Of a DNA stretch of 5,534 nucleotides, positions 4,591 through 5,534 are shown one piece after another. The notes beneath the pieces are model-generated. The model worked only from the letters and a program-made list of their open reading frames with translations. It made no database searches and was not told the origin of the DNA. The position numbers and the translations under genes are program-made. The DNA is from Desulfobulbaceae bacterium UBA2262 (GTDB taxonomy: Bacteria > Desulfobacterota > Desulfobulbia > Desulfobulbales > Desulfurivibrionaceae): contig DDXK01000081.1 of the NCBI GenBank assembly GCA_002347185.1, forward strand, positions 1-5,534. The letters run 5' to 3'. Position 1 is the first letter of the stretch, and the number at the start of each line of letters is the position of its first letter.

Positions 4591-5534
4591 GCTGCCACCT
4601 CCCCGGCCTGCGCGGCCGCCCTATCTTCGCCCTTCAGAACGCGGATGTTGCTGAAGAAGATGTAAAAGACCCAGACGGCAAAGGCGCCGAGCACCGCGAA
4701 GAAGATGACGTTGCCCAGCAGGTCGAGTGTGCGGGCCGTCCCCGCGCTCATGGAAATGTAGCCCATCTTGGCCAGTTTGGGCGGCAGGGCGAAGGCCCGG
4801 TTGATGAAGCCGGCCGAGGTGGCGATGGCATAGAGGGCGCAGATGGTCTGGCCGGAAACTACCTTGGTCACCAAGGAGCCGATCTGGATACCGATCAGTG
4901 AGCCCAGCAGCATGCCCATGGCCAGGGTATAGAAAATGAAGCCGTAGATGGCGTACTGGCCAAGGCCCGCGTAGCCAGCGGTGAAGATGATCTGGAAGAT
5001 GTCGGTGCCCACGGTGGTGGCCGAGGAGACCCCCAGCACGTAGACGAAGATGGGGAAGGTGAGGAAGCCGCCGCCCACGCCCATGATGGCGGCGGCCAGG
5101 CCGACCAGGGCGCCGCTCAGAACCAGGAAGAGCCAGGAGATCTTGCGGCCGCCCGAGGTGACGCCCTCGTCGAAGGTGATCATCGGCGGCAGGTTGATGG
5201 CCTGGAGCCGTTGGGCCAGGCCAGTCATGGTGCCGGCCTGCTGCGCCTTGCCGGAGGCTTTTGCCGCTTGCGTCGCCTGGCGGGAACGGAAATAATCGTA
5301 CAGGGCATAGGAGCAGAGAAAGCCGAGCATTACCACGTAGATGGTGGTGATGAAGGCATCGGAGAGTACTGGGTTGGCCTCGTACAGGCTGCGGTTGATG
5401 TAGCCGCCCAGGGTGGCGCCGCCGATGGAGCCGACCAGGAACATCACGGCCAGGGCCACCGAGACGTTGCCCAGCTTGCGGTGGAGGACGCTGCCCATGA
5501 TCGCCTTGGCGAAGATGTGGAACAGGTCGGTGCC
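4587..5534 (-). CDS. Sulfite exporter TauE/SafE-family permease, N-terminus outside window
   Basis: The reading frame is open to the right edge, giving 315 visible residues. The first methionine, at 5498, is not the start: the 12 codons before it read GTDLFHIFAKAI, a family motif, and the same motif recurs as GTDIFQIIFTAG at visible residues 176-187. These two motifs mark the internal two-fold repeat of TauE/SafE proteins. The second repeat also shows IMGVGGGFLTFPIFVYVLG (150-168). About seven membrane helices are visible, with a hydrophilic loop of about 45-50 residues (84-130) between the halves, longer than in minimal family members. The protein should be an inner-membrane exporter or importer of sulfite, thiosulfate, sulfoacetate or another small anion; the substrate cannot be inferred. 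It overlaps the next gene by ATGA. It is clearly different from the permease at 1-228. Confidence 0.92.
   Translation of the reverse strand, partial: GTDLFHIFAKAIMGSVLHRKLGNVSVALAVMFLVGSIGGATLGGYINRSLYEANPVLSDAFITTIYVVMLGFLCSYALYDYFRSRQATQAAKASGKAQQAGTMTGLAQRLQAINLPPMITFDEGVTSGGRKISWLFLVLSGALVGLAAAIMGVGGGFLTFPIFVYVLGVSSATTVGTDIFQIIFTAGYAGLGQYAIYGFIFYTLAMGMLLGSLIGIQIGSLVTKVVSGQTICALYAIATSAGFINRAFALPPKLAKMGYISMSAGTARTLDLLGNVIFFAVLGAFAVWVFYIFFSNIRVLKGEDRAAAQAGEVAA
4597..4602 (-). promoter_or_regulatory. Ribosome binding site of the two-helix membrane protein, inside the TauE gene
   Basis: On the - strand this reads GGAGGT, six bases before the ATG at 4590. It fixes that start and, with the ATGA overlap, indicates coupled translation with the permease. 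Confidence 0.75.

Noticed and set aside
5496..5498. ATG at 5498 as the true start of the right-hand TauE permease
   Set aside because: The frame continues to the window edge and the preceding codons read GTDLFHIFAKAI, matching the repeated GTD(L/I)F family motif, so the gene is cut by the window.

Overview
The window looks like a GC-rich chromosomal segment from a Gram-negative anaerobe of the Desulfobacterota/deltaproteobacterial type. That assignment is an inference from high GC, good Shine-Dalgarno sites, and a gene set (TauE/SafE-like permease, two-helix membrane protein, PEP-synthase-like enzyme, CheY-like receiver) that I associate with sulfate- and metal-reducing deltaproteobacteria. 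No rRNA, tRNA, mobile element or CRISPR array is visible.

Layout. Two transcription units converge near position 760. The left unit (+ strand) holds the C-terminal end of a TauE/SafE-family permease (1-228) and a 147-residue, three-helix membrane protein (253-696). It ends in a strong rho-independent terminator (718-761). The right unit (- strand, read from the right edge leftwards) holds a second, different TauE/SafE-family permease whose N-terminus lies beyond the window (4587-5534). This overlaps by ATGA the start of a 228-residue protein with one helix at each end (3904-4590). A roughly 210-bp gap with two GC-rich hairpins and a weak candidate promoter follows. Next comes a large PEP-synthase/PPDK-like protein (1116-3689) and a stand-alone receiver-domain response regulator (761-1147), whose GTG start lies 32 bp inside the preceding gene.

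How the genes may work together. The right-hand cluster combines a membrane anion permease, a probable periplasmic or membrane partner, an ATP-grasp/phosphohistidine enzyme and a phospho-signalling receiver. The large enzyme keeps the nucleotide-binding and swivelling-histidine modules of the PEP synthase/PPDK superfamily. I see none of the PEP/pyruvate TIM-barrel motifs; about 290 residues of different sequence occupy the C-terminus instead. Its phosphoryl acceptor is therefore unknown. The most interesting hypothesis is that transport of a sulfur oxyanion or organic anion is tied to an unusual phosphotransfer enzyme and a CheY-like switch. Gene order supports association, but nothing in the sequence proves the substrate or the mechanism.
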